Source: Methanosaeta sp. PtaU1.Bin112 (GTDB lineage: Archaea > Halobacteriota > Methanosarcinia > Methanotrichales > Methanotrichaceae). Taken from it: a DNA stretch of 64,000 nt. Under the pieces are notes generated by a model, which was given only the letters and a program-made list of their open reading frames with translations, was not told where the DNA came from and made no database searches. The stretch spans positions 1-64,000 of the forward strand of contig MVRL01000086.1 in assembly GCA_002067705.1 (NCBI GenBank). The letters run 5' to 3'. How positions within the stretch are numbered: position 1 is the first letter of the stretch; each line of letters begins with the position of its first letter. This document shows positions 1 through 7,613 of the stretch, piece by piece. Made by a program: the position numbers and the translations under genes.

Positions 1-288
1 GACAACATCGTGGAGAAGGGCTTTCCCAAATTCGTGGTCTACGAGGAAGGCCAGCCGGGCTACGTCTACATCAATAAGACGCAGTACTTCGAGGGCGTAC
101 CCAAAGAGGTCTGGGAGTTTCACGTGGGCGGCTACCAGGTCTGCGAGAAGTGGCTGAAGGACCGGCGGGGTAGGCAGCTATCCTTTGACGATCTCATGCA
201 CTACCAGAAGGTGATCGTTGCTCTGGCAGAGACGGGGCGGCTGATGGAGGAGATCGACAAAGCCATACCCAGATGGCCGATAGAGTGA
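1..288 (+). CDS. Type ISP restriction-modification enzyme, C-terminal fragment (runs off the left edge)
   Basis: The reading frame is open from base 1 and ends in TGA at 286-288, so only the last 95 codons are visible and the true start lies outside the window. The segment around YINKTQYFEGVP, followed by VWEFHVGGYQVCEKWLKDR and then a helix ending in a run of acidic residues, matches the conserved C-terminal block of type ISP restriction-modification proteins, single-chain enzymes combining nuclease, helicase, adenine methylase and target recognition. The helicase and methylase parts cannot be seen here, so whether the full enzyme is intact is unknown. The family call is recognition from memory of this C-terminal block and is fairly secure; the specificity cannot be judged. 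Confidence 0.7.
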   Translation, partial: DNIVEKGFPKFVVYEEGQPGYVYINKTQYFEGVPKEVWEFHVGGYQVCEKWLKDRRGRQLSFDDLMHYQKVIVALAETGRLMEEIDKAIPRWPIE

Positions 289-321
289 GATAGATTTCGT
301 TTTAAAGAATCTGCCTCACAC

Positions 322-660
322 TCAGAGCATCCTTGTTGCCTCTTTGGGCCGGGGCGTCTTTACCACCAGTATCCGCAGTGTCTCCTCGCCTTCATTGAGC
401 CAGCGGTGGGCGATCCTGGCAGGGCTCTCAATCAGCGTGTCTGCACCCACTTCCGCGCGCTCCTCACCTATCTCCACCACGCCCCGGCCTTGCAGAACGT
501 AGAAGACCACATCCACCGGAGTGATGTGCTTTTTCAGGGATTCGCCCGGCTGCAGGGTGATGTGCACCACCTGGGCATTCTCTGTGTCGCTGAGGTTCCG
601 GGCATCCACTCCGTGGGGATTGGGCTTGCTAGAGACATCTCTTAACTGGACGGTTTTCAT
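322..660 (-). CDS. Small single-domain cupin protein
   Basis: This 112-aa protein has the cupin 2 barrel pattern: a first motif with PGESLKKHITPVDVVFYVLQG (residues roughly 38-58) and a second motif around ESPARIAHRWLNEG. Single-domain cupins bind a metal through His/Glu residues and act as isomerases, dioxygenases or small-molecule sensors; the first motif here has one clear His and the second has another, so metal binding is plausible. The ATG at 660 is preferred because GGAG lies 10 nt upstream; a TTG three codons earlier would sit on top of that GGAG. It stands alone between the restriction gene and the helicase, so context does not suggest a substrate. Confidence 0.75.
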   Translation of the reverse strand: MKTVQLRDVSSKPNPHGVDARNLSDTENAQVVHITLQPGESLKKHITPVDVVFYVLQGRGVVEIGEERAEVGADTLIESPARIAHRWLNEGEETLRILVVKTPRPKEATRML

Positions 661-779
661 CTCAATCAAACTCCATTAGACTATGGGGATATTCTTACCA
701 TGATAGACGCAGGGATACAAATAGGCAGACGTTTCCGAGAATATACCATTTGCACAGAATAGCCAAATCTTTGGATAGG

Positions 780-2045
780 CTAGCGTCGTTTAGCAGGATA
801 CGACTTTCTGGGAGCCGATTTGGGATAGCTGTCCCGTCCTGAGCCTCTTGTCGCCGCCCTGGATCGATGGGATTTGGCAGGCTCGGCGGCTGCGCCCGTT
901 GCCATCTTCGCTTTTTCGGAATGATACTGGTGATCCATGACCACCACGCTCTTGCGTGTCAGCCGCTCAATTCGGCGCAGGAGATTGCGTTCATCTGCCG
1001 TGCAGAACGAATAGGCCTTGCCTTCCGCTCCGGCGCGCCCGGTTCGACCGATGCGATGGACATAGCACTCCGGCTCGCTCGGCAGATCATAGTTGATCAC
1101 ATGAGAAATGTCATCAACATCAATTCCCCTGGCGGCGATATCCGTTGCCACGAGCACCCGCAAGCGGCCCGACTTGAAATCATGCATGGCTTTAGTGCGC
1201 TGGCTTTGCGACTTGTTTCCATGAATGGAATCTGCATTGATCCCGCTCTGTCTCAGCTTCTGCGCAATCTGGTCCGCCCGGCGCTTGGTTCTGGAGAAGA
1301 TCAAGACGCGCAACATGTCTTCATCTCGGATGAGCTTCTTCAATAGCGGCTGCTTATCGTCCTGATCCACGAAAAAGACACACTGTTTGATGCAATCGAG
1401 AGTGCTTGCCTGGGGCGTGGCCTCGATATGAACGGGGTTTGTGAGGAGCTTCTCTGCAAATTCGCCGGTCTCGCGAGTGACTGTGGCTGAGAAGAAAAGC
1501 GACTGATGTTTTTGGGGAAGAGCGGCGACTATTCGGCGCATGTCTTTAATAAAACCCATGTCGAGCATTCGATCTATCTCGTCTAAGACGAAGAACTCCA
1601 CGCCCATCAGCTTAACGTAGCCCTGATTCATCAGGTCGAGAAGCCGGCCCGGTGTGGCAACCAGGATATCGACTCCACGAGAGAGCATTTTGACCTGAGG
1701 CCCTTGCCGCACCCCACCAAATATGGCGGTATGGCGGAAGCGCAGAAACTGGCCGTATGTGGCAAAGCTTTCGTCGATCTGTGCCGCAAGCTCCCTTGTG
1801 GGTGCAATTATGAGAGCACGCGGTACTCCTGGTGCTGAGGTCCTCCGCTGTTCAGATATCCTTTGCAGTATGGGTAGCACAAATGCAGCCGTCTTGCCGG
1901 TGCCCGTCTGAGCGATGCCCATCAGATCCTTTCCCTTTAGAAGATGAGGTATTGCCAGGGTTTGGATTGGTGTCGGTGCAGTGTATCCTTCCTTGGCCAG
2001 TGCCCGGCAAAGCGGATCTATGATGTTTAAATTTCCAAATGACAT
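780..2045 (-). CDS. DEAD-box ATP-dependent RNA helicase (RhlE-like)
   Basis: A 421-aa protein with the full set of DEAD-box motifs: Q motif (GYTAPTPIQ), motif I (AQTGTGKT), Ia (PTRELA), Ib (TPGR), III (SAT), V (ATDIAARGID) and VI (HRIGRTGR), then a basic Ser/Lys/Arg-rich tail of about 50 residues typical of RhlE-type proteins that bind structured RNA. It would unwind RNA in the cytoplasm, for example in ribosome assembly or at low temperature. Motif II reads DEID rather than DEAD; both catalytic acidic residues are kept. GAGG lies 5 nt before the ATG. The upstream region carries a TATA-like element and a long hairpin described separately. The close resemblance to bacterial RhlE suggests an old transfer from bacteria (inference). 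Confidence 0.93.
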   Translation of the reverse strand: MSFGNLNIIDPLCRALAKEGYTAPTPIQTLAIPHLLKGKDLMGIAQTGTGKTAAFVLPILQRISEQRRTSAPGVPRALIIAPTRELAAQIDESFATYGQFLRFRHTAIFGGVRQGPQVKMLSRGVDILVATPGRLLDLMNQGYVKLMGVEFFVLDEIDRMLDMGFIKDMRRIVAALPQKHQSLFFSATVTRETGEFAEKLLTNPVHIEATPQASTLDCIKQCVFFVDQDDKQPLLKKLIRDEDMLRVLIFSRTKRRADQIAQKLRQSGINADSIHGNKSQSQRTKAMHDFKSGRLRVLVATDIAARGIDVDDISHVINYDLPSEPECYVHRIGRTGRAGAEGKAYSFCTADERNLLRRIERLTRKSVVVMDHQYHSEKAKMATGAAAEPAKSHRSRAATRGSGRDSYPKSAPRKSYPAKRR

Positions 2046-2116
2046 TCTTGCCTCTAGATTTTAATGAGTGCTGATCTTCGATTTGGTCGAAGTCCTTTGA
2101 TGCAGATCCGAAAAGA

Positions 2117-2161
2117 AACTGGTTGAATGGTACCTGATGCAAAGATGTACTTCAACCGGTT
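2117..2161 (-). promoter_or_regulatory. Long hairpin in the 5' leader of the DEAD-box helicase
   Basis: On the minus strand AACCGGUUGAA (2161-2151) pairs with UUCAACCAGUU (2127-2117), 11 pairs with one G-U, and an inner GUAC/GUAC pair can extend the stem across a two-base bulge. It lies about 70 nt before the helicase start codon and close to the predicted 5' end of the mRNA. Leaders of archaeal DEAD-box helicase genes are known in some methanogens to affect cold expression; whether this one does is inference. Confidence 0.5.
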
Positions 2162-2185
2162 GCAGAGGCACTGAGGGAAGAATGC

Positions 2186-2195
2186 TATTATAATC
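2186..2195 (-). promoter_or_regulatory. TATA box for the helicase transcript
   Basis: Minus-strand GATTATAATA resembles an archaeal TATA box. A start site about 25 nt downstream would fall near 2165, directly at the foot of the hairpin, giving a leader of about 120 nt. Assigned by position and composition only. Confidence 0.4.
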
Positions 2196-2521
2196 AAGTC
2201 CTTTCAATATTGCCTTGATAGCTTAGCAGGCGTTTTGCCTGTGCTCTTGGCAAGCATTCCTGGGAATATGCAGGCTTAGATCCAATTATGCGGAAAGAAG
2301 ATCCTATCCAACATCCTGAGCATGAACGTGTCATGCATATAGTCTCTCCTGGATCAACAATGAAGCCGTCTCTGCCATTTCCAAATCTCATTTATTCCGT
2401 CTATCCTTCCATCGATTTAAAATAATCGACATGCGCTCGCAAAAACATTGAATCAATGCAAATGAAGCTTCCTTCTGAGAGGCAGAACAGAGTATAAACC
2501 TGTCGGTCAAGTCCAAACGAT
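2196..2521. other. Intergenic stretch without recognisable gene
   Basis: About 325 bp between the helicase promoter and the end of the membrane methyltransferase gene. A 65-codon minus-strand frame exists (2194-2391) but has no ribosome binding site or family resemblance, and I see no tRNA, guide RNA or repeat. Confidence 0.5.
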
Positions 2522-3217
2522 TTATCTATGCTCGCATTCCTTCCACCGCTTATTTCCACGCGGGATCATGCGAGCAACCTCGCCCTTATAATCCAAATAT
2601 GCCTGCCCGAACTGGAAGACCAGCCTGCTCTCCCAGTGAATAGACCCCAGGAAGAGGTAAACGGTGGTCAAGAGATAGACTGCCAGAAGATTTTCAGTCA
2701 TGAAGGGTGTGAGCCATATGAGCAGAAATCCGGAGAGAAGAAAAGGATCACGAATGCGGCAGTAAATCCCCCGAATGGCCAGTGCGAATGAATCCGGGCT
2801 CTGCTGTCCGGCCAGCTGAGCGCGGATCAGGAACCTGTGCGGCGCATCAAGAAAGGCCCGCAGAGAGCCGATGCCCACCAAGATCTGTGCGAAGACAAGG
2901 AGCCAAAACCAGGGTGCAGGAATCACGTAGATCACCTTTCCGGGAAAGATTGCCAGCAGTGCAACCAGAGGCAGCACAGTGATGACAGCGACCGCGCTGA
3001 AGAAGACCGGATACCAGGGGTCCACCCGGTCTCCGAAACGCTTTCTTGCCGCCTTTTTGGCAGTCAGGCTGGCCAGAAAGCTGTGCAGAGCGGCAAACCC
3101 GACAAGATAGAGAGCCGGATAAAGGACCGTGTATTGCAGAGACGATACCTCCGTTGGGGTAGTGTGCCGAATCTTCTGTAATTTTGCAGGCCTTGTATGC
3201 AGGCCTTGTATTCCCAT
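2522..3217 (-). CDS. Membrane methyltransferase of the NnrU/isoprenylcysteine-methyltransferase-like fold
   Basis: The 231-aa product has about five to six membrane segments. The front half (ALHSFLAS...KRFGDR...WYPVFF) resembles the NnrU/MddA-type N-terminal part, and the back half carries the fold signature of isoprenylcysteine carboxyl methyltransferase-like enzymes: GIYCRIRDPF, then a membrane helix pair, then E-x-R...FG-x-x-Y-x-x-Y...V-x-R-M-I-P. Such enzymes transfer a methyl group from SAM to a lipid, thiol or carboxylate at the membrane. The substrate cannot be read from the sequence. The first 25 residues are not hydrophobic and do not match the family, so the real start may be internal. 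No operon partner is visible. Confidence 0.65.
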   Translation of the reverse strand: MGIQGLHTRPAKLQKIRHTTPTEVSSLQYTVLYPALYLVGFAALHSFLASLTAKKAARKRFGDRVDPWYPVFFSAVAVITVLPLVALLAIFPGKVIYVIPAPWFWLLVFAQILVGIGSLRAFLDAPHRFLIRAQLAGQQSPDSFALAIRGIYCRIRDPFLLSGFLLIWLTPFMTENLLAVYLLTTVYLFLGSIHWESRLVFQFGQAYLDYKGEVARMIPRGNKRWKECEHR

Positions 3218-3343
3218 AAGTTAATCCTCATCCCGGATTAAATACTTTTTAGTTGTCATCCATTCTTCGTTGATATCGATCAGAGATGCGTCGATCTCTT
3301 ATCCTGCCAAGTACCATAACCTGCCTACAGACACCTATTATGT

Positions 3344-3390
3344 AGTAATGTCACATTAATAGCAAAATTTTTTGACTACGTGACACTACT
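3344..3390. repeat. Imperfect inverted repeat, AGTAATGTCACATTA / ACTACGTGACACTACT
   Basis: The two arms (3344-3358 and 3375-3390) match as an inverted pair around a core AGTrrTGTCAC. They flank a T-tract and lie between the methyltransferase promoter side and the small decayed ORF that follows. They could be an operator or the scar of a mobile element; nothing decides between these. Confidence 0.35.
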
Positions 3391-3408
3391 ATTCTGCGGT
3401 AAAATGCG

Positions 3409-3791
3409 ATGACTAACAGCACCCCGGCCCTAAAGGAAGCAAATTAACTGAAACAGAAATCTAGCGAACTCACCAGGAAGATCAAGGCCCAGGAAGGCAT
3501 AGAGGGCGCGGCCTACCCCGAGAGAAGAGAAGCAGTCCTAAGTGGCCAGGCTACAGGAGCAGGCCTGCGAGCTGGAGAAGCTGGCCAGGCGGGAAGACAT
3601 CACCGTGTGGGAGGACTGCATAGTCAAGCAGACCAAAAAGGGCGAGAAGAAATACGGGCGCTGGCTGGCGAAAAATGGGCAAAGCCCGCAAGGTCTACCT
3701 GAGAAGCAGCAGAAAGCTGAGCCGGGCCGAGGCCATGAAAAAGGACCGGCTGATGAAGGTGGAATCGTTAGGGATGGGATGCGACTCGAAT
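3409..3791 (+). pseudogene. Decayed small ORF (DUF6788-like) with one stop and two frameshifts
   Basis: A single protein sense can be followed through all three plus frames. Frame one starts at ATG 3409, meets a TAA after 12 codons, and continues as LKQKSSELTRKIKAQEG to about 3540. Frame two continues from 3542 with LQEQACELEKLARREDITVW and GEKKYGRWLA. Frame three continues from about 3675 with GKARKVYLRSSRKLSRAEAM. The order coiled-coil, then YGRW, then GKARKVYLRSSRKL recalls the small DUF6788-type proteins (G-K-x-R-x-x-Y signature), which are often linked with transposons; that family name is from memory and moderately sure. The gene is inactive as it stands. Confidence 0.65.
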
Positions 3792-3937
3792 AATGAATTC
3801 ATTCATGCTTCTCATGAAAAAGGCGATTCTGATATGCCAAAATCATATTCGCTCTGAGTCATCCTGCTTATAAGCAAATGACCGGAAAATAATTTTCTCG
3901 CTATAATAAAAATTATTATATTTGCTTGGCAAAAAGA

Positions 3938-4012
3938 TGCTCCCGTCGGGATTTGAACCCGAGTCGAAGGAGTGAGAGTCCTTCATGATTGGCCGAGCTA
4001 CACTACAGGAGC
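3938..4012 (-). tRNA. tRNA-Glu (CTC anticodon)
   Basis: The minus strand folds into a complete cloverleaf: acceptor GCTCCTG paired with CGGGAGC (with one G-T wobble), anticodon stem AAGGA/TCCTT around the loop CTCTCAC, and T arm with GGTTCAAATCC. The anticodon CTC reads GAG (Glu). The terminal CCA is not encoded. It lies 27 nt before the end of the endonuclease III gene. Confidence 0.95.
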
Positions 4013-4039
4013 GCGGAATGGGGGTGGTTTTACTATCAT

Positions 4040-4714
4040 TTAAGGCTTTTGGCCATGCAGGTAATAGTCGCAACAATCTCGCAGAGCGCACCCATCATGC
4101 TTGGGATTTCGCGCCCGGCAAATCCTCCTGCCATGCGTTATCAGATTCAGATGAAAAGAGAGATACTTCTCCACAGGAACCGCTCGCTCCAGGATGCTCT
4201 GCGCCTTCTCTGGAGCGACAGCCTCGCTCACGAGCCCCAGCCGATGGCAGACGCGATAGACGTGCGTGTCCACCGGCAGAAAAGGCATGGAAAAGGCAAA
4301 GAGGAGAACCACGGATGCCGTCTTGGGCCCCACTCCGGGAAGGGAGAGAAGATATGCCATGGCCTGCTCCTTATTCATATCCGCCAAGAATGAGAGGGAG
4401 ATTGCTCCTGCGTCCTTCTTGATCCTGAAGAGAGCTTCCTTGATCCGCCGGGCCTTGATCTCCGCCAGGCCTCCGGCACGAATGCTCTCTGCCACGGCCT
4501 CATCTGCTGCCGCCAGCACCTGCTCATAATCGCAAAAAGCGCTCTTCAGCCGGGCAAAGGCCCGCAAGCTGTTGGTATCGCTGGTGTTCTGGGAGAGGAT
4601 GGTCATCATTAGAAGGTCTACAGGGTCACGTTCCTCCACCTGCGGTATCCCGTACTGCTCCTCCAGAAGACGGATGCATCTCGCTGCTCTTTGCCGGACC
4701 ATATTGCGGTTCAT
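4040..4714 (-). CDS. nth: Endonuclease III (HhH-GPD DNA glycosylase/AP lyase)
   Basis: A 224-aa base-excision repair enzyme that removes oxidised pyrimidines and cleaves the abasic site. The helix-hairpin-helix LPGVGPKTASVV contains the catalytic Lys, and VDTHVYRVCHRLGL contains the catalytic Asp 19 residues later. The C-terminal iron-sulfur loop follows the C-x6-C-x2-C-x5-C spacing exactly, but the second ligand is His: C199, H206, C209, C215. A second, adjacent Cys (C214) is present. The cluster may therefore be altered or His-ligated. Length and order are normal for the family. The next gene on the plus strand is divergent, so it is likely transcribed alone. Confidence 0.92.
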   Translation of the reverse strand: MNRNMVRQRAARCIRLLEEQYGIPQVEERDPVDLLMMTILSQNTSDTNSLRAFARLKSAFCDYEQVLAAADEAVAESIRAGGLAEIKARRIKEALFRIKKDAGAISLSFLADMNKEQAMAYLLSLPGVGPKTASVVLLFAFSMPFLPVDTHVYRVCHRLGLVSEAVAPEKAQSILERAVPVEKYLSFHLNLITHGRRICRARNPKHDGCALRDCCDYYLHGQKP

Positions 4715-4824
4715 ATCGAGCGAGAATTATTGGCATCAGTTAAAAGCCTGGCCGATGTCCCGAGCCAGAGCCAGGGCGTCGATCTGGAAAAGGCTAATAA
4801 CCAGAGAATAACAAAAAATGCACA

Positions 4825-6081
4825 ATGGACTTTGCCGATATCTACCCATTTCTCATCGCTCTGCTCATCGGCGCCCTCATCGGCACTGAACGCCAGCGCC
4901 GACTGGTCGAGGACAAGGTCAGAGGCGTGGCAGGACTGCGCACCTTCGTCCTGATCGCCCTGCTGGGATCATTGTGCTCAGCTCTCGCCGTCCATTTCGG
5001 CTCAGGCTTTGCCATTGCATCCATGGCTACATTTACAATCCTGGTGGCGGTAGGATATGCCTCATCCACCAACACTCTGGGCAGAGTCGATTTCACAGCC
5101 GCAGTGGCTGCTGTTGTCACCTTTGCCCTGGGAATGCTCTCCGGCTTTCCTGATAGCATCCTCCTGGCGGTTGCCCTGGCAATCATCACCACCTGGGTCT
5201 TGGCCACGCGAACTATCACCCACCGCTATGTGGAAGCTCTGAGCGAGACCGATCTTCTCGATACTCTCAAGATGGGCATAATCGCCCTGGTCATCTATCC
5301 GCTCCTGCCAGAGGCACCCCTGGGCCCCTGGGGTGTGCTAAACCCCCGCCAGATCTGGCTCTTCGTGGTGATGGTCAGCCTCATAGGATATGCGGGCTAC
5401 ATCGCGATTCGCATCCTTGGCGCAGAGAGAGGCCTCGGCCTTACGGGCATCCTCGGTGGACTGGTCTCCAGCACTGCCGTAACCTCATCTATGGCCGCGG
5501 AGGTGAAAGAGAACCGCCAAATACTGCCCTCCGCCGTCTTCGCTACTGCCATCGCGAGCTGTACCATGTTCCCAAGAATTCTCTTAATAGTGCTGGTGGT
5601 AAACAGAGACCTATTCTTCGCCCTTCTGCCCAATCTGCTGATTATGACAATAGTCGGCGCTGCACTGGCCTATATGCTGGTAAGAAAGAACGAGCCTCTT
5701 GGAAAAGATGTGAAGGTCAAAGATCCATTCCGCATCATACCGGCCTTGAAGTTTGGCGCGTTCTTCGCATTTGTGCTCATCATCTCCAAGCTGGCCAATG
5801 TCTACTTCGGCGATGCAGGGATTTATGCGACAGGCATAGTCTCAGGCCTCGCTGATGTCGACGCCATTGCTCTCACCATGGCCTCCCTGGCCGGGCTGAC
5901 GGTCGATACCGCTGTTGCAGCTGCTACCATCTGCCTGGCCGCCATAACCAATACCCTCGTCAAGCTCTGCATAGCTTATGTGCTGGGGACAAGAGAGTTC
6001 GGCAACAAGATGGCATTGATATTCCTTCCAACGACAGCGGCTGGGCTTGTCTTACTGCTATTGCTCTGGGCTGCGATCTAG
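4825..6081 (+). CDS. MgtC/SapB-DUF4010 family integral membrane protein
   Basis: A 418-aa polytopic protein with roughly twelve hydrophobic segments. The N-terminal part (LIALLIGALIGTERQRR...GLRTFVLIALLG) is the MgtC-like signature, and the C-terminal two thirds, with GLVSSTAVTSSMA and GIVSGLADVDAIALTMA, is the DUF4010 repeat. Members are thought to affect Mg2+ homeostasis or transport, but the reaction is not established. It stands alone between endonuclease III and tRNA-Val. The start ATG at 4825 is preferred over the ATG at 4819, which is out of frame. Confidence 0.85.
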   Translation: MDFADIYPFLIALLIGALIGTERQRRLVEDKVRGVAGLRTFVLIALLGSLCSALAVHFGSGFAIASMATFTILVAVGYASSTNTLGRVDFTAAVAAVVTFALGMLSGFPDSILLAVALAIITTWVLATRTITHRYVEALSETDLLDTLKMGIIALVIYPLLPEAPLGPWGVLNPRQIWLFVVMVSLIGYAGYIAIRILGAERGLGLTGILGGLVSSTAVTSSMAAEVKENRQILPSAVFATAIASCTMFPRILLIVLVVNRDLFFALLPNLLIMTIVGAALAYMLVRKNEPLGKDVKVKDPFRIIPALKFGAFFAFVLIISKLANVYFGDAGIYATGIVSGLADVDAIALTMASLAGLTVDTAVAAATICLAAITNTLVKLCIAYVLGTREFGNKMALIFLPTTAAGLVLLLLLWAAI

Positions 6082-6175
6082 TAAAACAGGATTTCATGCG
6101 AAAGCGCGGATATAAAAGAGCAGAGCAATCCAGTTCGCTGCCAGAATACAGCTATCTAAAATCATTTCCAATTAA

Positions 6176-6249
6176 TGGGCCCGACGCGATTCGAACGCGT
6201 GATCCCCGCCGTGTAAGGGCGATGTCATAACCAGCTAGACCACGGGCCC
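6176..6249 (-). tRNA. tRNA-Val (TAC anticodon)
   Basis: The minus strand gives a full cloverleaf with acceptor GGGCCCG paired to CGGGCCC, anticodon stem TCGCC/GGCGG around loop CTTACAC, and a T arm GCGTTCGAATCGC. The anticodon TAC reads GTA (and likely GTG). Discriminator A is at 6176; CCA is not encoded. No intron. Confidence 0.95.
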
Positions 6250-6346
6250 TGCCCCTTCCACTATCTCCTCGTAATATTAGATCTTATCGCTCGTATCTCG
6301 TATCTCTCGGAAATCCCATCACCTATATAAACCCGTTTTCGTGAAC

Positions 6347-6793
6347 ATGCAACCGTTAGAAATGAGTTATCTCGGAGAAATTCGCAAGCGAGGCAGCGAT
6401 GCCAATCCATTCTTCCGCTTGATGGGCATAGAAATCGGCTCATACGGCAACGGCGAGGCAGAGCTCAATATGCTGGTGCGCCCAGACATGCATAATGGCG
6501 TGGGATGGCTTCAGGGCGGCCTTTACATCGCTCTCTGCGATGAGGCTATGGCTCTGGCCCTGTTTACCGTACTGGAAGATGAGGCGGCCATCGCCACCAT
6601 ATCAGAGAGCACCTTCTTTTTTCAGGGAGTGAGAAGCGGCAAAATCACCGCAAGGGCCAGAGTAGTGAAGAAAGGCAGACGTGTCTCCTTCGTGCAAGGA
6701 TCCGTCAGTTCGGAAGACAGCACGCTCCTCACCGAGACCCGGGCCTCATTTGCCATCATAACAAAAGCTGCTGTAGGCCATAGGCCTGGCTAA
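6347..6793 (+). CDS. PaaI-like hotdog-fold thioesterase
   Basis: A protein of about 148 residues with the hotdog signature: NPFFRLMGIEIGSYGNGEAEL, then HNGVGWLQGGLYIALCDEAMALAL with the long central helix, and a closing strand set KITARARVVKKGRRVSF. Such proteins hydrolyse acyl- or phenylacetyl-CoA thioesters. The usual HGG at the helix start reads LQGG, which is common. A TATA box (TATATA at 6324-6329) lies only about 20 bp before the start region, so the mRNA is probably leaderless or nearly so; GTG at 6341 is an alternative start two codons earlier. Confidence 0.82.
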   Translation: MQPLEMSYLGEIRKRGSDANPFFRLMGIEIGSYGNGEAELNMLVRPDMHNGVGWLQGGLYIALCDEAMALALFTVLEDEAAIATISESTFFFQGVRSGKITARARVVKKGRRVSFVQGSVSSEDSTLLTETRASFAIITKAAVGHRPG

Positions 6794-6827
6794 ATCATCA
6801 AGCAAAGACGAATGTAATTAAGCCCGG

Positions 6828-7043
6828 CTAACGCTGGAGCCCGGCAGGCCGAAACCCGGTCATGCCATGCCCCTCAAGCTGTAGCGTCCTCACCATCTCG
6901 CCAGCAGCATCGGCGTCTTCCGCCTGGGCCAAAACCTTTACCCTGCTGAGAAGAGATCTCTTTCCACAGGGGCAGGTCCTGGTCTTGGCGTCCTTCGGGG
7001 CATAAAGGTGACGACCACAACTGCACCGGAAGACGATGAACAT
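6828..7043 (-). CDS. Small zinc-ribbon protein (DUF1922-like)
   Basis: A 71-aa protein beginning FIVFRCSCGRHLYAPKDAKTRTCPCGK: two C-x-C knuckles about 15 residues apart, as in the DUF1922 zinc ribbon found mainly in archaea. The remaining 40 residues form a short helix-rich tail. It follows rpS8e by 16 nt on the same strand and is likely co-transcribed with it. Function unknown; a nucleic-acid-binding role is inferred from the fold and neighbour. Confidence 0.75.
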   Translation of the reverse strand: MFIVFRCSCGRHLYAPKDAKTRTCPCGKRSLLSRVKVLAQAEDADAAGEMVRTLQLEGHGMTGFRPAGLQR

Positions 7044-7059
7044 CTAAAAGAGGTGGAGT

Positions 7060-7443
7060 CTAAGCGGCAGGCAGCAGTATGGCATTAATAACGCCATCCT
7101 GGCCGGGCCGGTTGGTTATCCTGGCTTCTCCCATTTCCGTCTTGATGACGGCACCCTTGGTGAGGATGTTCCTTCTCATGTAGTGCAGATTGGCCCTGTT
7201 CTCCTTCACGGTCTCAATCTTTACCATCTTCGACTTGCCTGTCACGGGATCGGCAATTGTAGCCACATCTCCACGCAGCATGCGCATCTTTATGTCTCCG
7301 CCCTTGGTCTCGATCTTCTTAACCCGGACTGGAGCAATGGTGGTATCGCTCTGCTCTCTGCCTATCTCGCACTTTCTCTTACCCCTGGCGGGATTCAGCT
7401 TCCCGCCGGTGGACTTCCTTCCGTATTTGCCTTGCCAACGCAT
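7060..7443 (-). CDS. rps8e: Small ribosomal subunit protein eS8 (S8e)
   Basis: The 127-aa protein begins MRWQGKYGRKSTGGKLNPARGKRK in outline and contains the KGGDIKMRMLRGD and RNILTKGAVIKTEMG blocks of archaeal/eukaryotic ribosomal protein S8e, with normal archaeal length. It is a structural component of the 30S subunit. The zinc ribbon gene follows 16 nt downstream. No bacterial counterpart exists, which supports an archaeal origin of the window. Confidence 0.96.
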   Translation of the reverse strand: MRWQGKYGRKSTGGKLNPARGKRKCEIGREQSDTTIAPVRVKKIETKGGDIKMRMLRGDVATIADPVTGKSKMVKIETVKENRANLHYMRRNILTKGAVIKTEMGEARITNRPGQDGVINAILLPAA

Positions 7444-7613
7444 ATTACTATTCCTCAGATCGCAAACCCTCTTTGATGCACGGTATTAAAGGTTGTGGTG
7501 GATTAGAAGAGAAACGTTCTGCCCGACTGATGACCAAGAGCAGCAAGCAGAAGCTGTAAGACTGCCAATCTACGAAAGAGAGATATGCCATCAGAGGAAA
7601 CTGATTTGCGGCT

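Noticed and set aside
867-1346. 159-codon plus-strand frame in the helicase gene
   Set aside because: Lies opposite helicase motifs IV-VI; shadow frame.
3792-3860. Two CTGA-like elements suggesting a C/D sRNA
   Set aside because: No C or C' box at the needed distance and no terminal stem.
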